Positions 53,223-62,665 of a stretch of DNA of 64,000 nt are shown here, piece by piece. Origin of the DNA: Tenacibaculum larymnensis (GTDB lineage: Bacteria; Bacteroidota; Bacteroidia; Flavobacteriales; Flavobacteriaceae); NCBI RefSeq assembly GCF_028829235.1, contig NZ_JAIWJY010000008.1, forward strand, positions 62,001 through 126,000, in the 5' to 3' direction. Below the pieces are notes generated by a model. The model worked only from the letters and a program-made list of their open reading frames with translations, ran no database searches and was not told where the DNA came from. Position 1 is the first letter of the stretch, and the number at the start of each line of letters is the position of its first letter. The translations under genes were made by a program, and so were the position numbers.

Positions 53223-53279
53223 AACAAGAAAGTAAAGTAAAAAGCGAAAAATAATTTTGAACAGTAAAAACAACTAAAA

Positions 53280-54167
53280 ATGTACTATAACGAGGAAACA
53301 GTAATTTTTTTCAACGGACAGTTTATCAAAGCTAAAGATGCTAGCGCTAATTTGTATAGCCAAAGTTTACACTACGGGAACGGAGTTTTCGAGGGAATTA
53401 GAGCTTATAATACAACGGAAGGAACTAAAGTCTTTAAGTCGTATGAGCATTACAAAAGGCTAAAGTTTGGCGCAGAAGTAATGAATATTCAATTAGATTA
53501 TTCAGAAGAAGAACTAACACAAATTACGTATGAATTATTAGAACGTAATGGTTTGAAAGATGCATACATCCGTCCGTTAGTCACTACTGGAGCCGATATG
53601 AGTTTGTTGACTTCTAAAGAAACAAACCTAGTTATTCAATGCTGGGAATGGGGGAAATATATGGGAGATAAATTACTACGTGTAAAAACGTCTTCATTTC
53701 AACGCCCGAATCCGAAATCATGTTTTGTAGAAGCTAAAGTAACAGGACACTACACAAATTCAATATTATCAACTAATGAAGCAAAAAATAACGGATATGA
53801 TGAAGCACTATTATTAGACATGAACGGTAATGTAGCAGAATGTTCAGGAGCAAATGTTTTTATGCAAAAAGATGGAAAATTATACACTCCACCAAGAGGC
53901 CATATCATGGCAGGAATTACACGCGCTACGGTTATCGATTTGTGTAAGGAAGAAGGAATACCTGTTGAAGAAAAACATTTTACGCTAGAAGAATTAAAAC
54001 AGGCAGATGCTTGCTTTTTTACAGGAACAGCAGCTGAAGTAGTTGGATTACAATCGTTAGACGATTATCAATTTCCACTAGCGTGGGAAAAATCTCACGG
54101 ACACAAACTAATGAAATTATATAAAGACGAAGTGTTAGGCTTACGTCAAAAAAGAAAAGCAAGTTAA
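53280..54167 (+). CDS. ilvE: Branched-chain amino acid aminotransferase
   Basis: 295 residues, class IV PLP fold. [42 protein letters not shown] (Lys that binds PLP lies in EAKVTG) and [11 protein letters not shown]. It carries out the last step for Ile, Val and Leu. First structural gene of ilvEDBNCA; one base separates it from ilvD. Confidence 0.93.
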   Translation: MYYNEETVIFFNGQFIKAKDASANLYSQSLHYGNGVFEGIRAYNTTEGTKVFKSYEHYKRLKFGAEVMNIQLDYSEEELTQITYELLERNGLKDAYIRPLVTTGADMSLLTSKETNLVIQCWEWGKYMGDKLLRVKTSSFQRPNPKSCFVEAKVTGHYTNSILSTNEAKNNGYDEALLLDMNGNVAECSGANVFMQKDGKLYTPPRGHIMAGITRATVIDLCKEEGIPVEEKHFTLEELKQADACFFTGTAAEVVGLQSLDDYQFPLAWEKSHGHKLMKLYKDEVLGLRQKRKAS

Positions 54168-54168
54168 C

Positions 54169-55845
54169 ATGGAACTAAACAAATTTAGTAAACAAGTAAC
54201 ACAAGATGATACACAGCCTGCTGCACAAGCAATGTTGCATGCCATAGGGTTATCAAAAGCAGATTTAGAAAAACCGTTGGTAGGAATAGCAAGTACAGGA
54301 TACGAAGGAAATCCTTGTAACATGCACCTAAACGATTTAGCGAAATTGGTAAAAGAAGGAACCGAAAACGCTGATTTAGTTGGATTGATATTTAATACCA
54401 TTGGAGTTTCTGATGGAATTTCTATGGGAACTCCAGGGATGCGTTATTCACTACCATCACGTGATGTAATTGCCGATTCTATGGAAACCGTAGTGCAAGC
54501 AATGTCGTATGACGGACTGGTAACCGTAGTAGGATGTGATAAAAACATGCCAGGAGCATTAATGGCAATGTTGCGTTTAAATCGCCCTTCTGTTTTAGTG
54601 TACGGAGGAACCATTGCTTCAGGGTGTCATGAAGGAAAAAAATTAGATGTGGTATCTGCCTTTGAGGCATGGGGAGAGAAAGTTGCAGGAACAATTACTA
54701 AAAAAGAATATCAAAGTGTGATTGAAAAAGCATGTCCAGGAGCAGGTGCTTGTGGAGGAATGTATACCGCAAATACTATGGCATCAGCTATTGAAGCGCT
54801 AGGTATGAGTTTACCTTACAATTCTTCCAATCCAGCAATTAGTGATAACAAAGAACAAGAATGTGTTAAGGCAGGAGAAGCATTACGTGTATTACTAGAA
54901 AAAGATATCAAACCATCAGATATCGTTACTAAAAAATCTTTAGAAAATGCGGTACGATTGGTAACAGTAATGGGAGGTTCAACTAATGCAGTACTACACT
55001 TTTTAGCGATAGCAAGAGCAGCAGGAGTGAAGTTTACCTTAGAAGATTTTCAACGTATTTCTGATGAAACGCCATTCTTAGCCGATTTAAAACCTAGTGG
55101 AAAATATTTAATGGAAGATGTACATAAAGTAGGAGGAACACCTGCAGTTTTAAAATATCTACTAGAAAAAGGATTGTTACATGGTGATTGTTTAACTGTA
55201 ACAGGTAAAACATTAGCTGAAAATTTAGCTACGGTTCCGAGTTTAACAGAAGGGCAAGATGTAATTAAACCTACTGAGCAACCTATTAAAGCTACAGGTC
55301 ATCTACGAATGCTTTATGGGAACTTAGCTAAAGAAGGTTCAGTAGCAAAAATAACAGGAAAAGAAGGATTGTATTTTTCTGGAAAGGCAAAAGTATTTGA
55401 AGGAGAATATGAAGCGAATGACGGCATACGAGATGGAAAAGTAAAAAAAGGAGATGTGGTTGTAATTCGTTATGAAGGTCCTAAAGGAGGTCCTGGAATG
55501 CCAGAAATGCTGAAACCAACAGCAGCTATTATGGGAGTAGGGTTAGGTAAAGAGGTTGCTCTAATTACCGATGGTCGTTTCTCAGGAGGAACTCACGGAT
55601 TTGTAGTAGGGCATATTACACCAGAAGCACAAGAAGGAGGTGTAATTGCTTTGGTAAAAGATGGCGATACCATAACCATCAATGCAGAAACCAATACAAT
55701 AAACCTAGTTGTTTCTGAAGAAGAATTAGCAAAGAGAAAACAAGAATGGATTGCTCCTCCTTTAAAGGTAAAAAGAGGAGTACTATATAAATATGCAAGA
55801 ACAGTAGCATCAGCATCTAACGGATGTGTAACCGATGAATTTTAA
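54169..55845 (+). CDS. ilvD: Dihydroxy-acid dehydratase
   Basis: 558 residues. Iron-sulfur cysteines lie in [19 protein letters not shown] and [12 protein letters not shown]; the C-terminal [15 protein letters not shown] is intact. It removes water from the dihydroxy acids of Val and Ile synthesis. Coupled to ilvE. The 165 bases after it hold no gene; a short similarity (AATCGCAGxxCGATxGCC) links the sequences just after the stops of ilvD and of the gene at 16772. Confidence 0.96.
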   Translation: MELNKFSKQVTQDDTQPAAQAMLHAIGLSKADLEKPLVGIASTGYEGNPCNMHLNDLAKLVKEGTENADLVGLIFNTIGVSDGISMGTPGMRYSLPSRDVIADSMETVVQAMSYDGLVTVVGCDKNMPGALMAMLRLNRPSVLVYGGTIASGCHEGKKLDVVSAFEAWGEKVAGTITKKEYQSVIEKACPGAGACGGMYTANTMASAIEALGMSLPYNSSNPAISDNKEQECVKAGEALRVLLEKDIKPSDIVTKKSLENAVRLVTVMGGSTNAVLHFLAIARAAGVKFTLEDFQRISDETPFLADLKPSGKYLMEDVHKVGGTPAVLKYLLEKGLLHGDCLTVTGKTLAENLATVPSLTEGQDVIKPTEQPIKATGHLRMLYGNLAKEGSVAKITGKEGLYFSGKAKVFEGEYEANDGIRDGKVKKGDVVVIRYEGPKGGPGMPEMLKPTAAIMGVGLGKEVALITDGRFSGGTHGFVVGHITPEAQEGGVIALVKDGDTITINAETNTINLVVSEEELAKRKQEWIAPPLKVKRGVLYKYARTVASASNGCVTDEF

Positions 55846-56010
55846 TCGCAGGGCGATAGCCAGAGGGTTGACCTCCTGAGGCTTGCCTAAAAGTGTTTGA
55901 TTTTTAGAAAAAGACATGAGAATTAAGATTCAATACTACATCTAGTAGTCTTAAAAATTAAATAAAATAACTAAGCATATAGCTAAAAGCTAAAGCATAA
56001 AGCTGAGTTT

Positions 56011-57744
56011 ATGGAAACAAAAACGAAACAACAAACAGAACAAGAAACAACACAAAAAGTAACTATTACAGGTGCAGAAGCTGTAATCAAATGTTTACTA
56101 GCTGAAGGAGTCGATTTGTTATACGGATACCCTGGTGGTGCAATCATGCCAGTTTATGATGAACTGTATAAATATCAAGATAAACTACATCACGTATTAA
56201 CACGTCACGAGCAAGGAGCCACACATGCAGCACAAGGATATGCAAGAGCTACAGGTAAAGTTGGCGTTGCCATGGCAACTTCGGGTCCGGGAGCTACGAA
56301 TTTAATTACAGGTATTGCTGATGCACAGATAGATTCTACACCAATGGTATGCATAACAGGACAGGTAGGAGCGCATTTATTAGGTTCTGATGCTTTTCAA
56401 GAAACGGATATCGTAGGAATTTCAACTCCTGTTACAAAGTGGAATTATCAGATAACGAAAGCAAGCGAGATACCAGAAGTGATGGCGAAAGCATTTTACA
56501 TTGCTCGCTCAGGAAGACCAGGACCTGTATTGGTAGACATTACTAAAAATGCTCAATTTGAAGAATTTGATTTTGAATACAAAAAATGTACTTCGGTTCG
56601 TAGTTATCAACCTGTTCCAAATATGGATATGCAAAGTGTTGAAGCAGCAGTTGAGTTAATTAACAATGCAGAAAGACCATTTGTAGTTTGGGGGCAAGGA
56701 GTAATACTTGGAGAAGCAGAAGAAGAATTTAAAGCGTTTATAGAAAAAGCAGGAATTCCATCAGCAAGTACTTTGTTAGGTTTATCTGCTTTACCAACAA
56801 AACACCCGCTACATGTTGGTATGGTAGGAATGCATGGTAATTATAGTTCAAATAAACTCACCAATGAATGTGATGTGTTAATTGCCATAGGAATGCGTTT
56901 TGACGATCGTGTAACAGGAAATTTAAACAGTTATGCGAAGCAAGCAAAAGTGATACATTTTGAAATAGACCCTGCAGAAGTTGATAAAAATGTAAAAACA
57001 GATGTAGCTGTTTTAGGAAATGTAAAAGAAACTTTAGCATCAGCACTTCCTCTTTTGGAAGAAAATTCACACAAAGAATGGTTACAAGAGTTTAGAAATT
57101 TAGATGCGGTAGAATTTGATAATGTCATAAAAAACGACCTGTTTCCAACCAAAGATGGTTTAACAATGGGAGAGGTTATCAAACAAATCAATGAAGCTTC
57201 TGAAGGTAAAGCTATTGTAGTAACTGATGTAGGACAGCATCAAATGATAGCAAGTCGTTATGCTGAATTCAACCAAACTAAAAGTAGCATTACTTCTGGC
57301 GGATTGGGAACCATGGGATTTGCCCTGCCTGCAGCAATTGGTGCAAAAATGGGAGCTTCAGAACGTGAAGTTGTAGCTGTGATTGGTGATGGTGGTTATC
57401 AAATGACGATTCAAGAGCTTGGAACAATTTTACAAACGAAAGCAGCTGTTAAAATTGTAGTACTGAATAATGAATTCTTGGGTATGGTACGTCAGTGGCA
57501 ACAGTTGTTTTTTGACAAACGATATGCTTCAACAGTAATGACAAACCCTGACTTTGTATCAATTGCTAAAGGGTATCATATGGCAGCGAATAAAGTAACT
57601 AAAAGAGAAGATTTAGCAACAGCTGTTCAAGAAATGATACAATCTAAAGAAGCTTATTTCTTAGAGGTTTGCGTAGAGAAAGAAGATAATGTATTTCCAA
57701 TGATTCCAACTGGAGCATCAGTATCTGATGTTCGATTAAAATAA
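56011..57744 (+). CDS. ilvB: Acetolactate synthase large subunit
   Basis: 577 residues. ThDP-enzyme layout: EGVDLLYGYPGGAIMPVYDEL with the catalytic Glu in RHEQGATHAAQGYAR, central FAD-type domain, and the ThDP/Mg motif GDGGYQM...NNEFLGMVRQWQ. It forms acetolactate and acetohydroxybutyrate. The regulatory subunit follows after 6 bases. Confidence 0.96.
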   Translation: METKTKQQTEQETTQKVTITGAEAVIKCLLAEGVDLLYGYPGGAIMPVYDELYKYQDKLHHVLTRHEQGATHAAQGYARATGKVGVAMATSGPGATNLITGIADAQIDSTPMVCITGQVGAHLLGSDAFQETDIVGISTPVTKWNYQITKASEIPEVMAKAFYIARSGRPGPVLVDITKNAQFEEFDFEYKKCTSVRSYQPVPNMDMQSVEAAVELINNAERPFVVWGQGVILGEAEEEFKAFIEKAGIPSASTLLGLSALPTKHPLHVGMVGMHGNYSSNKLTNECDVLIAIGMRFDDRVTGNLNSYAKQAKVIHFEIDPAEVDKNVKTDVAVLGNVKETLASALPLLEENSHKEWLQEFRNLDAVEFDNVIKNDLFPTKDGLTMGEVIKQINEASEGKAIVVTDVGQHQMIASRYAEFNQTKSSITSGGLGTMGFALPAAIGAKMGASEREVVAVIGDGGYQMTIQELGTILQTKAAVKIVVLNNEFLGMVRQWQQLFFDKRYASTVMTNPDFVSIAKGYHMAANKVTKREDLATAVQEMIQSKEAYFLEVCVEKEDNVFPMIPTGASVSDVRLK

Positions 57745-57750
57745 TAAAAT

Positions 57751-58278
57751 ATGAGTACAAAAAACACCTATACGGTTTCTATTTATACAGAAAATAATAT
57801 TGGATTATTGAATAGAATATCAGCAATATTTCAACGAAGACACATTAACATAGAAAGTATTAATAGCTCTTCCTCAGAAATAAAAAGTGTTTCTAGAATT
57901 ACACTTTTAGTAAAGATTACTGAAGAGCAAATGAAAAAAATTATCGGGCAGATAGAAAAACAAGTGGAAGTAATTAAAGCTTTTTACCATACAGATGAAG
58001 AAACTGTGTATCAAGAATCGTGTTTGTTTAAACTGAGTACAGACTTATTGACCGATAACGATGATATCCAAACAATTATCAATCAAAGTAAATCAAGAGT
58101 CATTAATGTGAACAAAAACTTTTTTGTTCTTGAGAAATCAGGAAGTAAAGAAGAGGTAGAAGAACTCTATCATATTTTAGACAAACATGGTATTAAGCAA
58201 TTTGTTCGTTCAGGAAGAATTGCCATTACGAAAGAAGAAATGCCAGTATCAAAACTATTACAATTAATAACAGCATAA
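57751..58278 (+). CDS. ilvN: Acetolactate synthase small (regulatory) subunit
   Basis: 175 residues with an N-terminal ACT domain (YTVSIYTENNIGLLNRISAIFQRRHINIESIN) that binds valine, and the ALS_ss C-terminal domain. It confers feedback inhibition on IlvB. Nineteen bases separate it from ilvC. Confidence 0.92.
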   Translation: MSTKNTYTVSIYTENNIGLLNRISAIFQRRHINIESINSSSSEIKSVSRITLLVKITEEQMKKIIGQIEKQVEVIKAFYHTDEETVYQESCLFKLSTDLLTDNDDIQTIINQSKSRVINVNKNFFVLEKSGSKEEVEELYHILDKHGIKQFVRSGRIAITKEEMPVSKLLQLITA

Positions 58279-58297
58279 ATAAACAACACAAATAAAA

Positions 58298-59800
58298 ATG
58301 AAAAATTATTTCAACCAATTATCATTAAGAGAGCAATTAGAACAATTAGGAAAATGTAGATTTATGAATGCTGATGAGTTTTCAGACGGAACAGCAGCAT
58401 TAGAAGGTAAAAAAGTGGTAATTGTAGGATGTGGAGCACAAGGATTGAATCAAGGATTAAATATGCGCGATTCTGGTTTAGATATTTCATACGCATTACG
58501 TGAAGCAGCAATTAAAGAACAACGTCAATCGTATAAAAATGCAACTGAACACGGTTTTACAGTAGGAACGTATGAAGAGCTAATTCCAACTGCCGATTTG
58601 GTATGTAATTTAACACCAGACAAACAACATACGCAGGTAGTAAATGCTGTAATGCCATTAATGAAATCAGGAGCAACTTTATCATACTCTCACGGATTTA
58701 ATATTGTCGAAGAAGGTATGCAAGTACGTAAGGATTTAACAGTAATTATGGTAGCCCCTAAGTGTCCTGGAACAGAGGTAAGAGAAGAATACAAACGCGG
58801 ATTCGGAGTTCCTACTTTAATTGCAGTACATCCTGAAAATAACCCAGAAAATAAAGGGTTAGCACAAGCAAAAGCCTATGCATTTGCTACAGGAGGTCAT
58901 AAAGCAGGTGTGTTAGAATCATCATTTGTTGCTGAGGTAAAATCAGACTTAATGGGAGAGCAAACCATTTTATGTGGGGTGTTACAAACAGGATCTATCT
59001 TATCATTCAATAAAATGGTTGAAGAAGGAGTAGAACCAACGTACGCCTCTAAATTAATTCAATACGGATGGGAAACCATTACAGAAGCATTAAAACATGG
59101 AGGAATTACCAATATGATGGATCGTTTATCGAATCCTGCAAAAATTAAAGCCTACCAACTTTCCGAAGAATTAAAAGAGGTACTAGAGCCTTTGTTTAAT
59201 AAACACATGGATGATATTATGTCTGGTCATTTTTCAAAAACGATGATGGAAGATTGGGCGAATGACGATGTAAATTTACTAACATGGCGAGCAGCGACAG
59301 GAGAAACTCAGTTTGAAAAAACAGCGGCAACTTCCGAAGAAATTTTAGATCAAGAGTATTTTGATAAAGGAACTTTGTTAGTAGCTTTTGTAAAAGCAGG
59401 AGTAGAATTAGCCTTTGAAACCATGGTGAAATCAGGAATCATTTCTGCATCGGCTTATTACGAATCACTACATGAGTTACCACTAATAGCAAACACTGTT
59501 GCTCGTAAGAAATTATTTGAAATGAACAGAATTATTTCTGATACTGCTGAATACGGATGTTATTTATTTGACCATGCAGCGAAACCGTTGTTGACTGATT
59601 TTATGAAACAAGTAAGTACTGATGTTATTGGAAAAGAGTACAGCACTTCCAATGAAGTAGATAATCTAGAGTTAATTAAAGTGAATAAAGCAATTCGTAA
59701 TCATCCTATTGAAGAAGTAGGTGCAGAGTTGCGAGAGGCTATGACTGCAATGAAAGTAATCAAAACAAGCGTCAATCAAGAAGAACCTGTTTTAGCATAA
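58298..59800 (+). CDS. ilvC: Ketol-acid reductoisomerase, long class II form
   Basis: 500 residues, the long form with a duplicated knotted domain as in E. coli (491). The NADPH site is [36 protein letters not shown] and the metal-binding acidic residues in [10 protein letters not shown] follow. It converts acetolactate to dihydroxyisovalerate. Four bases before ilvA. Confidence 0.95.
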   Translation: MKNYFNQLSLREQLEQLGKCRFMNADEFSDGTAALEGKKVVIVGCGAQGLNQGLNMRDSGLDISYALREAAIKEQRQSYKNATEHGFTVGTYEELIPTADLVCNLTPDKQHTQVVNAVMPLMKSGATLSYSHGFNIVEEGMQVRKDLTVIMVAPKCPGTEVREEYKRGFGVPTLIAVHPENNPENKGLAQAKAYAFATGGHKAGVLESSFVAEVKSDLMGEQTILCGVLQTGSILSFNKMVEEGVEPTYASKLIQYGWETITEALKHGGITNMMDRLSNPAKIKAYQLSEELKEVLEPLFNKHMDDIMSGHFSKTMMEDWANDDVNLLTWRAATGETQFEKTAATSEEILDQEYFDKGTLLVAFVKAGVELAFETMVKSGIISASAYYESLHELPLIANTVARKKLFEMNRIISDTAEYGCYLFDHAAKPLLTDFMKQVSTDVIGKEYSTSNEVDNLELIKVNKAIRNHPIEEVGAELREAMTAMKVIKTSVNQEEPVLA

Positions 59801-59804
59801 CACT

Positions 59805-61070
59805 ATGGAAGTTCAAAAAGAAACTTATTTTCCAAAATTAGAAGCAATACAACAAGCTGCTGCGACTTTACAAGAAGTCGTAGCAGTTACTCCGTTGCAA
59901 GAAAATTTTAACTTGTCACAACAATTCAATGCTAATATCTTTTTAAAGAGAGAAGATTTGCAGCAAGTCCGTTCATATAAAATTAGAGGGGCTTATAATA
60001 AAATTAGTTCCTTAACGGAAGATGAATTAGTAAACGGAATTGTATGTGCTAGTGCAGGAAATCATGCACAAGGTGTTGCTTTGGCGTGTAGAAAAAAAGA
60101 AATTTATGGTACTATCTACATGCCAGCACCTACACCAAAACAAAAGGTAGAACAAGTAAAAATGTTTGGGGGCGATTTTGTAGATATTCAATTAATAGGA
60201 GATACATTTGATGATGCTTACAAGGCAGCAAAACTTTTATGCGATAGTTTGCAAAAAACATTTGTACATCCGTTTGATGATGAAAAAATTATAGAAGGAC
60301 AAGCAACCGTTGGTTTAGAAATTTTAGAGCAATCACAACAACCTATTGACTATGTTTTTGTACCTGTTGGTGGTGGTGGATTGGCCTCTGGTTTATCAAG
60401 TGTTTTTAAGTTACTGTCCCCAAAAACAAAGATTATAGGAGTAGAGCCAGCAGGAGCACCTTCTATGAAAAAATCGTTAGAGGAAAATAACAATATTAAG
60501 CTTGATAGTATTGATAAGTTTGTAGATGGTGCAGCAGTTCAGCAAGTAGGAGAGTTAACCTACAGAATTTGTCAAGAAAATTTATCGGATATGATAACTG
60601 TTCCTGAAGGAAAAGTGTGTCAAACGATATTAGAAATGTATAATAAAGAAGCCATTGTAGTAGAGCCTGCAGGAGCTTTGACTATAAGTGCACTTGATTT
60701 TTATCAAGAAGAATTAAAAGGTAAAAATGTAGTTTGTGTTATTAGCGGAAGTAACAACGATATTACTCGTACTGCCGAAATAAAAGAACGTGCATTGTTA
60801 TATGGCAAATTGAAGCATTATTTCATTGTTCGTTTTCCACAACGTGCTGGAGCTTTAAGAGAGTTTGTAGCTGAGGTATTGGGAGAGAATGATGACATCA
60901 CTTTTTTTGAATATTCTAAAAAAACCAATAGAGAAAACGGACCAGCTGTAGTAGGTATAGAATTAGAAAAGAAAGAAGATTTACAACCTTTAATTCGTAG
61001 AATGAAAGAGCGTAGTTTTTATGGTGAATATTTAAATGATAAACCTAATTTATTTGAATTCTTAGTGTAG
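59805..61070 (+). CDS. ilvA: Threonine dehydratase (biosynthetic)
   Basis: 421 residues. PLP lysine in SYKIRGAYNK, and the phosphate loop VPVGGGGLASGLS. A single ACT-like regulatory domain follows (HYFIVRFPQRAGALREFVAEV). It makes 2-oxobutyrate for Ile. The short form (E. coli 514) has one regulatory domain, as in Bacteroidetes and Bacillus. Last gene of the operon; no strong terminator is seen, only a repeat. Confidence 0.93.
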   Translation: MEVQKETYFPKLEAIQQAAATLQEVVAVTPLQENFNLSQQFNANIFLKREDLQQVRSYKIRGAYNKISSLTEDELVNGIVCASAGNHAQGVALACRKKEIYGTIYMPAPTPKQKVEQVKMFGGDFVDIQLIGDTFDDAYKAAKLLCDSLQKTFVHPFDDEKIIEGQATVGLEILEQSQQPIDYVFVPVGGGGLASGLSSVFKLLSPKTKIIGVEPAGAPSMKKSLEENNNIKLDSIDKFVDGAAVQQVGELTYRICQENLSDMITVPEGKVCQTILEMYNKEAIVVEPAGALTISALDFYQEELKGKNVVCVISGSNNDITRTAEIKERALLYGKLKHYFIVRFPQRAGALREFVAEVLGENDDITFFEYSKKTNRENGPAVVGIELEKKEDLQPLIRRMKERSFYGEYLNDKPNLFEFLV

Positions 61071-61097
61071 TATTAATGAGATTGTCTAAGATAAAAT

Positions 61098-61183
61098 GTC
61101 ATTCCGAACGAGGGACGAGGAGGAATCTCTTAAAAACGAGTAACAAACAAAAGATTTCTCCCTTGGGTCGAAATGACGTTTTC
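61098..61183. repeat. Dispersed repeat with inverted ends after ilvA
   Basis: GTCATTCCGAACGAGGGACGAGGAGG ... TTGGGTCGAAATGAC forms a long imperfect hairpin. It lies between the convergent ilvA and ychJ-like genes, where a terminator would be expected. Confidence 0.6.
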
Positions 61184-61190
61184 GACAGTC

Positions 61191-61556
61191 TTATTTTTGA
61201 CCAAGATACACCCAATGGTCATTCTCTTTACAAAAAAGAGAGTTTTCATGGATAACATCGATATTGCCATTTTCCATAAAAAAAGCCTTAAACTCAACAG
61301 TAGTTTCTGTTGTGTGCAACACCTCTAGTTTTATCCAGTTAACAGATTTTGTCCAAGCTAAAATTTCTTTCTTTTCTCTTTTGGAAGGTCTGGTATTACT
61401 ATGGTGACTTTTTTGTAGATAATCGATATTAGCTAGTGCAAAAGCGCTGTATCTTGAACGCATTAAAGCTTCAGCTGAGGTAACTGAATGAATGTTTTGA
61501 TGTGCTTTTTGACAGCAATCACTGTATTTTTTATTTGGATTACAAGGGCATTGCAT
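61191..61556 (-). CDS. YchJ-family protein with N-terminal SEC-C-like zinc motif
   Basis: 121 residues. The N-terminus is CPCNPNKKYSDCCQ (Cys-x-Cys...CysCys zinc knuckle), followed by SAEALMRSRYSAFALANIDYL, the YchJ signature. The rest is an NTF2-like half barrel ending ENDHWVYLG. Function unknown in the family. It has its own minus-strand promoter. Confidence 0.88.
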   Translation of the reverse strand: MQCPCNPNKKYSDCCQKAHQNIHSVTSAEALMRSRYSAFALANIDYLQKSHHSNTRPSKREKKEILAWTKSVNWIKLEVLHTTETTVEFKAFFMENGNIDVIHENSLFCKENDHWVYLGQK

Positions 61557-61574
61557 AGCTTAAAAGATTTGTTT

Positions 61575-61582
61575 CAAAAGTA
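61575..61582 (-). promoter_or_regulatory. Promoter -7 element of the YchJ-family gene
   Basis: TACTTTTG on the minus strand, 18 bases before the start codon at 61556. Confidence 0.5.
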
Positions 61583-61673
61583 GGTGAAAAAAGTAAAAAA
61601 TCAATTCGTCTATAGTAAAACGCATTTCATCTATAGATAAATAGTTCTTTATCAAAGAAAAAAACCATAACTT

Positions 61674-61681
61674 TAGATTTG
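61674..61681 (+). promoter_or_regulatory. Promoter -7 element of the H-NOX signalling operon
   Basis: TAGATTTG 36 bases before the TTG start at 61718. Confidence 0.5.
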
Positions 61682-61717
61682 ATTTATTTTTATCAAGTTA
61701 GTTTTTAATCTAAGATT

Positions 61718-62122
61718 TTGAATAAAAAAATAAAAATACTTTTAATAGAAGATGATAAGATAGAGGTGCTTAAGTTTAATAGAGCTATTACTCCTGTTTT
61801 AGAAAATCATATAATTACACAAGCTAATAATGGAAAAGAAGCCTTATCTTTATTGGAAAAAGATTTACCAAATATAATTTTATTAGATTTGAATATGCCT
61901 GATACTAACGGGATTGAGTTTTTATCTATTCTAAAAAATGATGAAAAGTTAAAACATATTCCTACCATAGTACTAACAACATCAGATAATGATAAAGACA
62001 TTACAGAATGTTATAGATTGGGAATAGCAGGATATGTTTTAAAGCCTTTAAAGTATCAAGATTATGAAAAAAAAATAGGAACAATAATAGGGTATTGGAG
62101 CCTTAATGAATTTAAAAAATAA
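61718..62122 (+). CDS. Single-domain CheY-like response regulator
   Basis: 134 residues from a TTG at 61718; the nearest in-frame ATG is too far inside. The receiver is complete: IEDD near the N-terminus, phospho-acceptor in IILLDLNMPDTNG, TTSDN and KPLKY. No output domain, so it acts by protein contact or as a phospho-shuttle. First gene of a three-gene unit with an H-NOX protein (3 bases later) and a histidine kinase. Confidence 0.9.
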   Translation: MNKKIKILLIEDDKIEVLKFNRAITPVLENHIITQANNGKEALSLLEKDLPNIILLDLNMPDTNGIEFLSILKNDEKLKHIPTIVLTTSDNDKDITECYRLGIAGYVLKPLKYQDYEKKIGTIIGYWSLNEFKK

Positions 62123-62125
62123 AAT

Positions 62126-62665
62126 ATGAAAGGGATTGTTTTTACAGAGTTCTTGGATTTAGTTGAAGATAAATTTGGTATCGAAATGGTAGATAAAATT
62201 ATAGAACAATCTGAGTTAGATTCTGGTGGAGTATACACTGCTATTGGTACATACAAATTTTCTGAAATGCTACAATTATTAGAGAATTTGAGTAATAATA
62301 CAGGAGTTTCAATAGATGATTTGTTGTTAGTATACGCAGAACATTTCTTTTCAGTGATAGAAGACAGTTATCCCGGACTTTTAGCTACATATAATGATCC
62401 TATAGAGATGCTGTCATCTATTGAAGACCATATTCATGTAGAAGTAAAAAAGATTTATCCAGATGCAGAATTACCAACATTTCTTGTTGAAGAGAAAAGC
62501 GAAAATTCACTTGTAATGCTATATAAATCAAGTAGAGCAATGCATCATTTTGGATTAGGTTTAATGAATAAAACGTTTGAACATTTTAATAGTTCAGCAG
62601 AAATTATTTTAGAAAAAATTAAAAATGACGGAACTGAAGTAAGGTTTATTATCAATAAAAATTAG
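62126..62665 (+). CDS. H-NOX (heme NO/O2-binding) sensor protein
   Basis: 179 residues, the standard stand-alone H-NOX length. The proximal heme His is His104 in IHVEVKKIYPDAELP, and the propionate-binding YxSxR motif is YKSSR (133-137). It should bind NO and control the adjacent kinase. No distal Tyr can be assigned from reading alone, so O2 binding is not predicted. The stop overlaps the kinase GTG start by one base. Confidence 0.9.
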   Translation: MKGIVFTEFLDLVEDKFGIEMVDKIIEQSELDSGGVYTAIGTYKFSEMLQLLENLSNNTGVSIDDLLLVYAEHFFSVIEDSYPGLLATYNDPIEMLSSIEDHIHVEVKKIYPDAELPTFLVEEKSENSLVMLYKSSRAMHHFGLGLMNKTFEHFNSSAEIILEKIKNDGTEVRFIINKN

